From assembly GCA_009760855.2 (NCBI GenBank), contig WPIO01000002.1, forward strand, positions 4,053,001-4,117,000: DNA of 64,000 nt. The letters run 5' to 3'. The stretch comes from Cristatella mucedo. Its lineage: Eukaryota > Bryozoa > Phylactolaemata > Cristatellidae. The stretch's first letter is position 1. Each line of letters begins with the position of its first letter. This document shows, piece after piece, positions 23,922-34,959 of the stretch. The notes under the pieces are model-generated. The model had not been told where the DNA came from. It saw nothing but the letters and a program-made list of their open reading frames with translations, and ran no database searches. The position numbers and the translations under genes were made by a program.

Positions 23922-24502
23922 ATCAAAAATGAATTACCCCGGCGAGAATTTTTTCAAAGTCAAACGACGTCTTTTGTTTAGGCTCTGTAACACTCTATTT
24001 TGCTCACTTAGTATACGGCTCTGGGTTTTTCCCGGCATGATGCTGACCTTTTGAAGCCAGCATATCAAATGCTTGCTTATGACACGACGTCAAGCAAGTT
24101 ATCGGGATTGATACTGTGGCTATTGCAATAAAATAGAATCAATGGATATTTTTAAACTATCTATGCTGCTCATATCTTTATTTCTTATTGAGTAATTGAA
24201 TAATACTGCTAAAATGTTTAGATTGTAACGTGTTTTGTTCGCACAAAGTACGTCAAACCAATAAACTTCGAATATAAGCTCATTGCTACTGAACCGTTCA
24301 GTCAGAATAGTGAGATACTACAATTTCGATTCAGTTTTTAAGCCTCCGTGCATTCTACGCATTTTTAGTTTCTGTGGAATGCAGACAAACTGGCTGTTTT
24401 CACTTTTTTTTACTACACTTCCTCAACTACAAAAAGAAAGACCGGCTAATTCTGACAAGTTGTCACCAACAAAAATCACATAGCTTTAAAGATACCATTA
24501 AC
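23922..24502. other. AT-rich spacer
   Basis: No supported gene or repeat. Confidence 0.4.
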
Positions 24503-24662
24503 ATGGTGAGCCTTGATTGGTCACTGGGTAAAGTGGATACTTTTTACGACCTCGGTATCGAGGTCGTGGGTTCGAATCCTTTAGTTAGCGATCCTTATTT
24601 TGCAGCTAAAACCGGTGGTAATAGTCGTAAAGACTCTCCTGTTGCTATACAAAAGAGGCTGT
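24503..24662 (+). mobile_element. SINE-2: tRNA-derived SINE
   Basis: A polymerase III B box GGTTCGAATCC is at 24569-24579, preceded by an A-box-like segment near 24515-24530. The downstream part (GCGATCCTTATTTTG, GGTGGTAATAG) also occurs in the minus-strand copy at 61135-61262. No acceptor stem closes, so this is a SINE and not a tRNA gene. Confidence 0.65.
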
Positions 24663-24727
24663 GAAATCAGCCAGTATTTCTACTGAGATATCGATCAACT
24701 AAATGCAGAAGACGATACAAACCAAAC

Positions 24728-24883
24728 ATGTCTCCTTATCTGACACTGGATCAATCATTGGTCACTTGTAACGATCTTTTGATGGCCATTCTGGGGAAGC
24801 ACGAGCATCTAAATGCAATCATCTGCTCTAACCACTGTTTTTATTTGAAGCAGCATATTTCTGTTTTATCTTTAGTTCACAAG
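24728..24883 (+). CDS. Candidate exon, unknown protein
   Basis: A 52-codon frame begins with ATG and ends at a donor-like CACAAG|GTACTC in phase 0. The unspliced frame stops at 24914-24916. The translation is hydrophobic and Cys/His-containing (for example NAIICSNHCFYLKQH). No partner exon in matching phase could be fixed, so this is a weak call. Confidence 0.25.
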
Positions 24884-24916
24884 GTACTCCGCATCCCTTA
24901 CGGCAACCAATTCTGA

Positions 24917-25890
24917 AGCATTCACGGCTATAACTAATTTTGAAAAGCTGACTTTTAAAATATGGAATATATGTTGTCACTATCAACTCTCACATGTACC
25001 GAATGATTACAGAAGCAAGGTATACATAGATTTTAAGAAGTGCTTGTGTGTGCATTATTTAAGTAAAGTTATGCAGTTAAATTAAGTTTCGTATCTAGGC
25101 CTAAATAGAACATATTTTTTTGAATGCTGACATGCTCTACCACTTTTCCAAGTAGCTCACCACAAATTTTCCAAAACAGCGAATCACCAGCAAGTCAAAG
25201 ATGGATAATACTTTAATATTTTGTTTGCAAAATCCCAAGTCTAGCAGCCTTTAAACACCAGCTAGGTGGATTAGCAACATAAATTTAAGACAGTAATTTG
25301 TACGTTTCTCATTGCGTATATGCCTCAGCAAAACGGAGTTTTATTGCTCCTATTTAGGGTATTAAAAAGTGCAAAACCGCTTTGTCTCATGAGCTCATGC
25401 TCAATTGCCATTTTTTTGGTCCTACTGCCATTCATTATAGCTGATTTCAGGGTACATTCAAGCAGATTCGACACGTGTCATCCTACAATAATACGTCCAT
25501 GTTTCACGTGTCTGGCAGTAGCTAAATCAATGCTTTGAGCCCAATTCGTCTTTGCTAATATTAAAAAGTGCTCATAACTACAGAACAGCGACTCTAACTG
25601 GAGAGAATTGGATACCAAACCTCGTGATAATTATGATGGTGATTCATAAAATTCTGAATAATGCTTCCCGGAATGACACGTGATTTTTGAATGTTTTTCC
25701 GTTCTAGTAAATATTATGCTAGCATAAAAAGGTTCAGTGACAGCATTCACGGCTCATAGAAGCAGTGTGTAGGTACTTGAGTGCAGTTTCACATTGACGC
25801 TACTTTCATCGACCATTAACCTATTGCAAGGAATCTATACTTGTATTATTTATTTTCTTAAATTAGTTCAGAATTTCATTGCAGGTCAAC
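24917..25890. other. AT-rich spacer with one weak hydrophobic frame
   Basis: A plus-strand ATG frame at 25320-25538 encodes a hydrophobic 72-residue peptide, but nothing else supports it. Confidence 0.35.
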
Positions 25891-25895
25891 AATTA

Positions 25896-26126
25896 TCAAG
25901 AAGGCGATGTTGCCTTTATTCTAGTCCTGACCTGTGTGACCGGGTTTGGCATCAGTAAAGCAGTAAGCGTTGCTAAGCTATTAGTCGTCGATTGCAACTT
26001 CATCTTCTGGGTTAATGCAATGTCAATTCTGACATCAGTATGAAAACATGTGCTCCAGGCATCTGAAGGCCAACCAGCTGCGGCTAATGTAGATAGCAAT
26101 CCAACGGAATAAATCAATATTATCAT
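25896..26126 (-). CDS. Candidate first exon with signal-peptide-like start
   Basis: A minus-strand ATG frame of 76 codons begins with a hydrophobic stretch of about 18 residues (MIILIYSVGLLSTLAAAG), which would fit a secretion signal. A donor-like ACACAG|GTCAGG lies about 66 codons in. No downstream exon was assigned. It may be chance. Confidence 0.25.
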   Translation of the reverse strand: MIILIYSVGLLSTLAAAGWPSDAWSTCFHTDVRIDIALTQKMKLQSTTNSLATLTALLMPNPVTQVRTRIKATSPS

Positions 26127-26428
26127 TGGAGGTACAGTAAAATTGTATTAGCTTCATAAGAAAGAATGTAGTTTGATACGCATAGATAGATATGCTGATC
26201 CAAGGATAAAATTTGCCATGAGTGAGTTTTACCGGAGTTTCTAAATTTTGCTTGTAACTTCCGAGATTATCGGAGCGGATGCGCTCCTTTGCCCTACGAT
26301 TGTGTGAACAAGATGCTAGCTAATATGCATGGTTCGTATTTCTCTAACTTCAAATACTCCGGCATGCACTCATCCAAAAGTCTTCGACAGTAAAGCATAA
26401 CATTCGTCAAAAACTAACGACTTTATAA
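26127..26428. other. Spacer
   Basis: Nothing that I can support. Confidence 0.35.
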
Positions 26429-26512
26429 ATGGATGTAGATGCCTCCACGTCAGGCAAGAAACGGGCCTCAAGCACGGTGCCCGGGCTGGTTGTAGTCTTA
26501 GTTGATGCCTGA
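26429..26512 (+). CDS. Candidate microORF in a local GC-rich patch
   Basis: A 27-codon ATG frame (MDVDASTSGKKRASSTVPG...) sits in a GC-rich island within AT-rich DNA. Position -3 is T, so the start context is weak, and no good donor lies inside. It may be part of an exon or a short independent ORF. Confidence 0.2.
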   Translation: MDVDASTSGKKRASSTVPGLVVVLVDA

Positions 26513-27636
26513 CGAATGCAGAGGATTTTAAAGTTCCGTGTATTTTGAAGAGCTGGTGCACGCAGCACTGCACAGGGTCGTAGAATCGAGACTACCAAAT
26601 GAAATCTTAATCAGGCTTATTTAGCATGCTGCTCTTTCCACGCGTCATCAAATCAGCTACAGCATCTTATTTTCAGCTATCCACAAGTGCTTACATTGCT
26701 CAAAGTACTCAAGGTAGTAGCTACTAATATCGATTGCAGAGGACTCATTAGGCTACTATCGTCGTGTCTGCTGGGCTTTATCCGCTCCAGCCTATTAGGC
26801 ATTCTGATCTAACGATCTAACAATCAGAATTGTGACTTAATTTAGTTTGCTGACCATCTAAGATTCTAATTAGATTGACTGCCATGTGCATAGTTGAATA
26901 GAACTGGCTATTATTAATAAATATTAAGCTAATAAGGTAACAGTTTTATACAAAGCCACATCACAAAGGATAAACAATTCACCCAGCGCATTTTCATTTT
27001 GTATTTAGGCAGTCAAGTAAGGACTGTAGCTGTCCGTTCTTGTCCTTCCGGTTGTGGATTTTTGCCAGTCACTTTTGATGCAGTATTACTGACCTCATGC
27101 AAGTACCGACACTGCACTCATGGTGAAATAACGAAGTGAATATTTCTTCTAAAGCTATGTTACCAACTAATTTTCCTGTACTTTGAGCGGTAAAGGCGTG
27201 ATCACTAAATTTTTAAGTATTAATGAACTGTATACCCATGGTCTAATTTTATTCCTTCCTGATCCTAGTTTTGGTAGTGCTCATTCACCCTTGACTAGCA
27301 AAGCTACTCAGTGTACCGCATGAATGCAACGAGCTGTAATGCAAGACTTTGACTGAGTATCTAGCCTTTGAAACTTGGGCGTATTCACGCATTTCAACTG
27401 CACTGCCTAAAATGTGTAAAGTTAAAGTTTACGTGCTCTGGAATTTTCAGTTAATTAAAATTCAAAATTTAGTAAGACCACATTACTACAAGCTATCTCA
27501 GTGATCTAAGGATCATTAAAACCAATAATACAAGTATATCCTGCGAGCTTTCTGGCTTTGGACCTCAGTGTATCTGGAAAATAACTTTTAGCTGCAGCCC
27601 GTTCGCAGCAAATAACAAAGTCTATTCGCGTCAGGC
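26513..27636. other. AT-rich spacer
   Basis: No supported gene, repeat or RNA. Confidence 0.4.
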
Positions 27637-27780
27637 ATGGACAGCTTTATTATTCCATATATTAATGACCATGTTGCTTTTGATTGCGATTCGGAAGATA
27701 TAATTTTAAATAGAATGCAGTATCCTATCTCTTTTGGAAGCAAATTATTGTATGATTATTTGTCTGTTATGCAAAAAATG
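27637..27780 (+). CDS. Candidate first exon, acidic unknown protein
   Basis: The ATG at 27637 (GGCATGG context) follows an in-frame TAA about 20 bases upstream. Forty-eight codons run to a good donor, AAAATG|GTAAGC, in phase 0. The translation is acidic and aromatic (MDSFIIPYINDHVAFDCDSE...). The unspliced frame continues 40 codons to a stop at 27901. A phase-0 acceptor at 28442 could join it to the next candidate exon. Confidence 0.4.
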
Positions 27781-28114
27781 GTAAGCTCAGCAGCATTATA
27801 CAGATGGCAAATGACAGGTTCTACTGAAGTGACTAATCACGTCAAATCACACAAAATTTGCAATCAGTTCTTAGAATGTATGGTATATTATTCAATATCA
27901 TAGGATATTTAAAATAAGTTAAAGTATAATGCAAATAATCAATTATTACTTTTACAATAAACCGAAATGTATTTATAAATGAAGGCATTACCAATTCGTA
28001 AAAGTAAGAAGAAATTATAGCTATCTACTTTATCACAAAATTGCATCAGGTCATTCATGAAGTTCAACTCAATCGTCAATATCTTAATGCTCACATTGAC
28101 TTGCTGCTTACCAT

Positions 28115-28375
28115 TTAATTGTGAATGAAATACGCCATTTGCTTCGCACCAACAAAACTACGTTTATCCTGCCACTTATAATCCTGATCAAGCATCACTG
28201 CTTCATGTCTTATTTTAATCTCTTTGATATTTCTTGAATGTGAATGCTTATTACAACTTGCGAGATTATCCGTCTCAACATACTGTGATAGATTCGGCTT
28301 AGTCGCTAGAGTCTTAGAGCCTGCTTGTCCAAAAGTCGCTGCATAATTATTTTTCTTGTTTCCTTTCTTTTCCAT
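28115..28375 (-). other. Minus-strand ATG frame, doubtful
   Basis: An 86-codon Lys-rich frame starts with ATG, but its first codons are antisense to the pyrimidine tract of the plus-strand candidate exon. Not called as a gene. Confidence 0.15.
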
Positions 28376-28400
28376 ATGACTTCATGCCTGACTGTTCTAG

Positions 28401-28675
28401 CTTCGGCTACCAAATCTCCGGTTCCACCGGTTGCTGTACTTCAGACAACCCGAGCTCTGGTGACACCAAAAATCAAGCAGATTGAATGGGGCTTCAGACC
28501 TATTTTACCACTATTCCCTTTGTGGAGACCGGGTGTTTTGCATCCACATGAAGATTCCAACGAATTACCAAGGAAAAATCGCAAGTTGGAAGGACTATTT
28601 GGGTATGAATCAGACCACGGCCACGACTCAGGTCACTGGCATCGCTCACGTCACAGGCATCACTTACGTCATTAG
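28401..28675 (+). CDS. Candidate terminal exon, His-rich C-terminus
   Basis: A long pyrimidine tract at about 28347-28375 precedes an acceptor at 28400 (gttctag), with another acceptor at 28442 (gtacttcag). The shared frame runs to TAG 28673-28675. It encodes a Pro/Trp-rich segment (EWGFRPILPLFPLWRPG) and a His/Arg-rich end (DHGHDSGHWHRSRHRHHLRH). The frame extends upstream to 28310 but without ATG before 28370. Entry at 28442 is in phase 0 and matches the exon at 27637. A second frame is also open from 28482 to 28712. Confidence 0.35.
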
Positions 28676-29059
28676 TGAATCGCGTCAGGACAGTCGTCAG
28701 TGCTTAGGCCGCTGATAAATCTTGTTGATTGCTAAGAAGCTACGGTTAAAGCAATGGCTATCAGATTGACAGATTCTTTGCCCTTTGAGCAAATATTAGA
28801 ACATATTTACGAGCCCAAATAAGAACCCTGTGTAATTCGAATGCAGAATTCGTTCGAGACTCGTTTTGTAAACTTCGCCTGTGCACTTAGAATACTTTTC
28901 AGAGCTAAGCGTCTACATTAATGCTTACATTATTAGGATTTTAAGTTTTCATAAGCCAAGTCTTTGCTATTATAAGATTAAACCTGCATCGATGTGATGA
29001 CCAATCTAAGTAATCATACTGTCTTGGCAGTTTAGTGATCGTCCTCTGAATCATAAAAT

Positions 29060-29165
29060 GAGAGAAATATAGAAAGAGAGAGAGACAGAGACAGACAGAC
29101 AGACAGAGAGGGGGAGAGAGAGGGGGAGAGAGAGAGACAGGGAGAGACAGGGAGAGATGGAAAGA
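29060..29165. repeat. Purine (GA/CAGA)-rich low-complexity tract
   Basis: About 100 bp of GAGA, CAGA and GGGAGA units. Frames across it encode only Ser/Leu/Pro repeats and are artefacts. Confidence 0.9.
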
Positions 29166-29204
29166 CAGAAAAGAGTGTACACTGAAGTAATAAGTGTAAT
29201 AACG

Positions 29205-30450
29205 TATTTGTATAAGAAATGCACTCACAGAACTTAATCTATTTTAGGCACTTTACATACGCTAATAATGTTGCACGGTCGATTGGTTAGTAGCTAGATG
29301 CACATTGACTGCAAGCATAACATGGTTGCAGTTTACATTCACCAGTTCAGCGAGCAAATATGGCTAGTGGCAGCATGCACAGTGTCAGCATGCATAAGCA
29401 CATCCAGGGTGAATCATATGGACTCGCAAAACGCAGTTATGAGTAGATACGTTGTAGCTTCCTTTTAAATTTCGTCAAGTCAGGGGATGTCGTGAAGCCA
29501 ATCTGAATTTAGTTAAAGTTTTTTTGTAGTATACATGCTGAAGGCATGATCTCCGAAGGATTCGCAGTACGTACGAGGGATAGTTAAATAATTAAAATAA
29601 GAAAACGGGTAGTACGAAATTTAGTCTCGTGGGGGAGTAGATCTGATAGGTAGGCTGGATTCCAACAGTGAAGGAACCTAAGAGTGAGCGATTGAACATT
29701 GAAGTACGATGCATTGCTTGACTGGAAGCCAGTTTAGGTCAGCCAAGATATGGTGTGTTGTAACATCTGCGATTTGCGCTACAGAAAAGCTTGGCTGCCG
29801 AGCATTGCAGCACCGGTAAGCGCCTAATTCCCCAGGCCAGTAGACCAGCAAGCAGTGAATCACAGAAGTCGAAACGGGATGTCACAAAGGCATGGACAAA
29901 TTTAGGTGTAGGCGAAAGCCGGCAGACTCGATTGTGGAGGTGATGCGGTCGTCTAACGAAGGGTTACTTTGGAACATGACATTTAGAACTCGTGAAGATT
30001 CAACAGAAGACATTCGGGCAGGCCTTATTATGAGCCTCAGCCTTTCAAATTTCTGACTCACACTTCGCTTGTCAATAACTAGTAATTTAGTTTTATCATC
30101 ATTAATTCTAAGAAAATTTGCTGCCATCCCTGTACGGATGTCATCAATACATTTAGCCAGGGAGTGGAGAGAATTCGAGGTGCTCGAAAGCTGGGAGAGA
30201 TCAAAGAAAAGGTTCAACTGAGTGTCATCCGCATAGAAGCTAAGATTGTGCTTGGCAATCATATTGGTCAGATGGAGAATGTGCACTGTAAAAAGACCAG
30301 GACCAAGTATAACGAAATGAAGTACCATATAATTCAGTGGTTCCTTGGATGATATATTGTTCGTTCACAATTATACTCTGGAATATCCCGTTGAGATAGG
30401 ACCTAGAACCATTGCAATGCAGAACTAATCATGCCCAGGAGGGATGAGCT
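29205..30450 (-). mobile_element. L2-A copy retaining RT active site
   Basis: Minus strand from the 3' end (about 29205) through the C-terminal region to the RT core. The frame at 29882-30328 keeps LSFYADDTQL and INDDKTKLLVI, so the catalytic YADD is intact here, unlike in the long copy. Other stops and frameshifts make it non-autonomous. The 5' end is truncated near 30450. Confidence 0.8.
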
Positions 30451-30595
30451 GACTTGTTTTTCTGGTCATGGTTTTTATTGCCTTTAACTTTAACTAACTT
30501 TCACACGATACCATGCTTAGAAAATTGCATGTTACACCTCTGTAGCCATGCATCTGGCCACTAAATTCATCAATCATTTGTCATGGATGCCTAGC

Positions 30596-30755
30596 TGGTT
30601 TGGTCCAGTGGTTGAGGTGCTCACCCGATAAAGGTCTGGCTGAGGTCGTGGGCTCAAACCCTGAGGCATATGTGAAGCCCAAAATAGAGATGAATCTCTC
30701 TTGGGGCGCTACACAAATGAATTATATTATATTATCTCAGCATTGCACTAGTAGT
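30596..30755 (+). mobile_element. SINE-1: tRNA-like head with L2-A tail
   Basis: A-box-like TGGTCCAGTGG at 30601-30611 and B-box-like GGGCTCAAACCC at about 30650-30661 form a tRNA-type promoter. The tail has paired segments AGAGAT/ATCTCT inside GCCC/GGGGC, then ATTATATTATATTA, matching the L2-A 3' hairpin and repeat tail. The match implies mobilisation by the L2-A reverse transcriptase, as known for eel UnaSINE1 and UnaL2. Confidence 0.75.
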
Positions 30756-30821
30756 GTGGCAACAATGAACTGTAGCATAGAATATCTTTTTGGTCAAGCC
30801 ATTCAGCCGTCCTAAGAGTTT

Positions 30822-31512
30822 TTCTGCAACTCACTGCTTACTGGCCTACCAGCATGTGCGATCAGGCGATTGCAGCTGGTTCAAAACTCCGCAGCTAGGC
30901 TTGTCTGTCGTGAGCGTCACAGTTGCCACATTACTCCACTTCTCGCCGACCTGCACTGGCTACCAGTCAAGCAACGGATTGGCTTCAAAGTTTGTCGCTC
31001 ACTTTTAGGTAGCTTTATTCTTTGGCTCCAGCCTATCTCTCCGACATACTCCCCCATCAGGCCAAGCATTGTACTACCCGCTTTTTTGAATCCAACAGTC
31101 TAAAAATACCTCCTACAAACCTAAATCCTTTGGTGACCATGCATTTATTTCGTATACTCCCAAAGCCTGGAACTCCCTCCCGACTTGCGTCAGAACATCC
31201 CCTGACCTGACCACATTTAAGAAGAACTTAAAAACACACCTATTTAGGACAGCATTTAGTGGGTCCCTCAGATTCTTTCTTTATATGCTTATGCTTGCTG
31301 ACACTGTGCATGCTGCCACTAACCACATTTGCATGCGGACCCTGTGCATGTCACCCCTAACCATGTTAGTCATTTTGTTTGTTTATCAAGCATGATGTTA
31401 CTCACCATTCAATTGCATTTCCCTTTGCAGCAAATTTAAAGCGCATAGAGAGATATTAAGTTCTCTGAGGGCACTTTATCAAGTGCATTATTATTATTAA
31501 TATTAATATAAA
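30822..31512 (+). mobile_element. L2-A, 5'-truncated copy
   Basis: Contains NSAARLVCRERHSCHITPLL, HWLPVKQRI, the C-terminal end and the full 3' end with TTATTATTA tail. Frames are broken by small indels. It begins 66 bp after SINE-1. Confidence 0.85.
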
Positions 31513-32066
31513 AGCAGCAAATTTTGCCGCAGCAAATTTTGCAGCTCTTAGCCAGTGTTTGACTTGAATCTATTTGTTATTGCCTGTTCTCAACTAAGCT
31601 AGAATCGGACCATGTCCAGTCTCATTTTTCAAATGTTGGGATCAACCACGAAGTTTGCAACCACTCACTGAAGATTAAACCAGTATGCAGAGTTTAAGGA
31701 ATATCTGCCTTACAATTCAACCTTTCCATTCCTTAGCGACCTATAAATAGAGGAGCCATTGCCAACAATATCAATTCAGCCCAAATAAAGCTAAGGAACA
31801 CAAAAAAATTGATAACTAATTAGACAAGACTACCATAAACAAAGTTGTTCATTCGCGTGCGACATCTTGTGTCGGTCAGGATTATACTTTTTATTCGATA
31901 CTCCAGATGAGAAACTTAAATGTTCGGCAACCGTTACACAATCCACGGTCTTCTCTGGTCTAACGTCGACGGCATAGATGCAACATCACACCACTTGTGT
32001 CCGTGCTTCAAACACTCTCTATTAAGCCTCAGGTGGACTTAATCATCGTTTCTTTGATCTACAAGT
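31513..32066. other. AT-rich spacer
   Basis: No feature that I can support. Confidence 0.4.
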
Positions 32067-32610
32067 CATTTAATTCACTTGCAATGGCAAGCCCATCTAA
32101 CCACTTTTCTCCACCTGTGTGTTCTTGCACCACCCTCCAATGTATCTTCGTAATGTATCTTCGTCTGTAACTCTACAATGCCATAAAGACTATGTGGGTT
32201 TAAAGCAGGAAATTTGTGCAAAGCGCACTCACAGCTTAAGCGGCTTTTGGTAGCCAACAGACTTCATCTCAAGCAACAAAGAGAATCAGGGAAGTATATC
32301 AGAGTTAGGAGAGCAGTTGAGGTACTGAGTAGCATGGAAGTAGCAGCTCAAAACCACTGAAAAGGATGAGCCATAGTCGGCAGTAGCAGAGTACTTTTAG
32401 TTTCGTATGAATTGTGGAAGCTAGTTCCACAGTCTAAATCTGCAGAGCCAAAGCTTCTTTCGGTCGCCAGCGGTCTTTAAGCTGAGGAATGGAACAGCTA
32501 ACTTATTGTCCATACTGGACCTGAGGTCACGTGGAAGCTGAAACTTGATTGCACTGGCCAGCCCATCTAACCACTTTTCTCCACCAGTGTGCTCTCGCAC
32601 CACCCTCTAA
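32067..32610 (-). mobile_element. L2-B 3' fragment flanked by long direct repeats
   Basis: Minus-strand L2-B C-terminal region and 3' end (the segment around 32400-32460 aligns with 6990-7060). Near-identical direct repeats of about 55-70 bp flank it at about 32067-32138 and 32538-32609, with core 'cccatctaaccacttttc' shown in part. They may be an unusually long target-site duplication. Confidence 0.65.
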
Positions 32611-32779
32611 TTGACTTGAAGTCGTCGCACTTCTCTAAAAAAAACTAATTCACACTTTTCGTTGACCGGGCATTCCGTTGGTTTGTGCTAACGTCCGAAA
32701 TTCACCACTGGTTAATATCGTTACGTGCATTGCCTTTGCATCCTAGCCTCAGTTAAAGACTGATATATTCAGCTCAGCT

Positions 32780-33412
32780 TTCCCAGCAAGCCAATTAACT
32801 TATCTTGCTGGTCTACCGGCATGGGAACCAGGTGCTCGCAGTTTGTGCAAGACTTTGCAGCTAGGCTCGTCTGTCGCGAGCGTCGCAATTGCCACATCAC
32901 AACGCTTCTCGCTGACCAGTACTAACTCTTAATCAAGCAGTGCATCGACTTCAAGGTTCTGTTACTCACGTTTAGGTTCATTCATTGTTTGGCTTCTACC
33001 CACCTATTAGATATACCACCCCAAAAACCTAGGAATCATTTCACCAGTTTTGTAAATCTAACCGTTTACCTGTACCTCATACGAACCTCAAAACCAATGG
33101 AAATCGTGCCATTATTGCCGATGCTTCCAAAGCCTGAAACCATAGCACTTCACAACGCCCACAGAAATATCAAAATTTAAAAAGAAGCATAAATCGCACC
33201 CCTTTGTTACTGCATTTGAGGTCTCTATCATTACACTTACATGCTGACCATGTGCATGTCACCCCTAACCATGTTATTCATGTTGTTTATCAAGCATGAT
33301 ACAACTCGCCATTTACACCGTGTTTCTTTTGCAGCTAATGTAAAGTGTCTAGAAATAGATTGAGTTCTCTGAGGGCGCTTTATTAAGTGTATTATTATTA
33401 TAATTACTATTA
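32780..33412 (+). mobile_element. L2-A, 5'-truncated copy, diverged
   Basis: Carries the 'gcagctaggctcgtctgtcg' C-terminal ORF2 region (about 32857-32885), then 3' untranslated region, hairpin and ATT tail at 33390-33412. The frame is broken. Confidence 0.8.
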
Positions 33413-33589
33413 TTCGTCTCTCGTGTGTATTTCCTGCTTTCCCAGTGCCTGCTGCTTAAAGATGTTATCACCGATCTCCTGGTAATCATCTGCAAAGTAC
33501 CAGGAAATAAATCCTGTTCTTTGAGGATGCCATTTACATGAATAATTATTATGAACATTTTCCTTGTTCCTACGCGTGAATACTAATAT

Positions 33590-33710
33590 TAATGATAATA
33601 ACAATAAATTCGATGTAGCGCTCTCAAAGAAGTCAATCTCTTTTAGGCAGTTTATATTTTCTGAAAAGGAAGGACAATCGAATGGTTACCGGTAGCATGC
33701 TGAATAAATA
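33590..33710 (-). mobile_element. L2-A 3'-end fragment
   Basis: TAATAACAATAA tail followed by the diverged hairpin (GCGCTCTCAAAGAA...AATCTCTTTTAGGC). Only about 120 bp of the element remains. Confidence 0.65.
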
Positions 33711-34079
33711 TCCATAATAATTTGGTGGTTTACTGCTTGTCGCTCTTTCGTTCCTGTTTGCTGCTTCTATTGCGGAAATTTGAAGACATATCGATATTGA
33801 TTTGGTTCTATAAGAACGCCATGCAAGCGACTGATTACCCATGATGTTGCTATCACAATACGTGTATACAAATGCAGATTTTTGGTTACATTCTTGAAGA
33901 TTTCTACTTCACTGATAAATCTCTGTTGTGACTGGGTACTGAAATCGCACACTTTTGCAAAAATATTATGAAGACTTGTTAAGGCTCTCATTTGTAAATT
34001 TGAAGCGCGGTTTTGCGTTTAACTTTCATCGCCATTATTTACTCGGATAGTGCTGCATTCTCTTAAATATTAATTACCT
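33711..34079. other. Spacer
   Basis: No supported feature. Confidence 0.35.
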
Positions 34080-34740
34080 TCAAGAATAATTACTATAAAT
34101 TTACACAGCGCTCCTTAAGACGGGAGCGTTTAGTTTAAATAAGTATCTGGAAGCACTGAGCTAAAGGGAGCAAACAGAATGGCATTGAACCTGCAATTCA
34201 TCAGTAGCTTGATGGTGAGCCAGTCCATGTAGATGAGAGTTAAGAGAAGCGTGTAAGTTGGCAACCATGACTCTTACGACAAAGATATGTGTGCACTAAC
34301 TGTAAGGGTTGCATTGCTAAGGCCGCAATATCTGCGAGCAGTGATCGACAGAATTCTCGTCGGGATATCGCAAATGCAAAGTCAAACTTTGCTATGGAAT
34401 CCTTGTCAAAGTTGGCAGACATTTTGTCAATATTTGTGGTAGAAGGTAGGCAGTCATAACTTGGGTGCACATGCAGCCTTCTAAATAACGGTCATAACAG
34501 AAAATGTAAGAAATAATGCCTGCAGATGTTTTCGGATTAGCCTGAACGAGTAGTTAACGGGTTATGTTTTAAATTTCTAAGTACTGAAATAACAGGTTGA
34601 CTTTAAATTTGAATTTAATTTTACCATCTTTCAATTTTATGAATTGTAGGGCACTCCATGCCTTAAAAGCTCCCATCGATATAGGACCTGAAGCATTTCA
34701 ACGAAGTGTGAGTAATGTCTGTGCGAGGTAGCCGACGGTA
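34080..34740 (-). mobile_element. L2-A, strongly decayed and internally deleted
   Basis: The C-terminal region is recognisable at 34240-34400 ('gatcgacagaattctcgtcgg'), and a piece of the RT core ('gatataggacctgaagcatt') at 34670-34700. The intervening RT core is missing. Confidence 0.6.
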
Positions 34741-34959
34741 GAGAATTCTCGCCTCCCGATGCGAGGCGCTACAACCGTTTCTTGTCCGTTGTCGAGTTCT
34801 CTTTTGCTCGTTTGGCGGGAGCAGCGAGCTGAGTAACCCGCTCGTTTAATATTCATAGCATTGTTTCGAAACGCTTAGCACATTTTCCGTCAAGCATTAC
34901 TGTGAATCTCTCTAATCTAGTGCTCATTAGGCGTGTTATGTTTTATTATTTATCAGTAG

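Noticed and set aside
24503-24662. Possible tRNA gene from the perfect B box
   Set aside because: No acceptor stem or anticodon arm can be folded, and a diverged copy exists at 61135, so it is a SINE.
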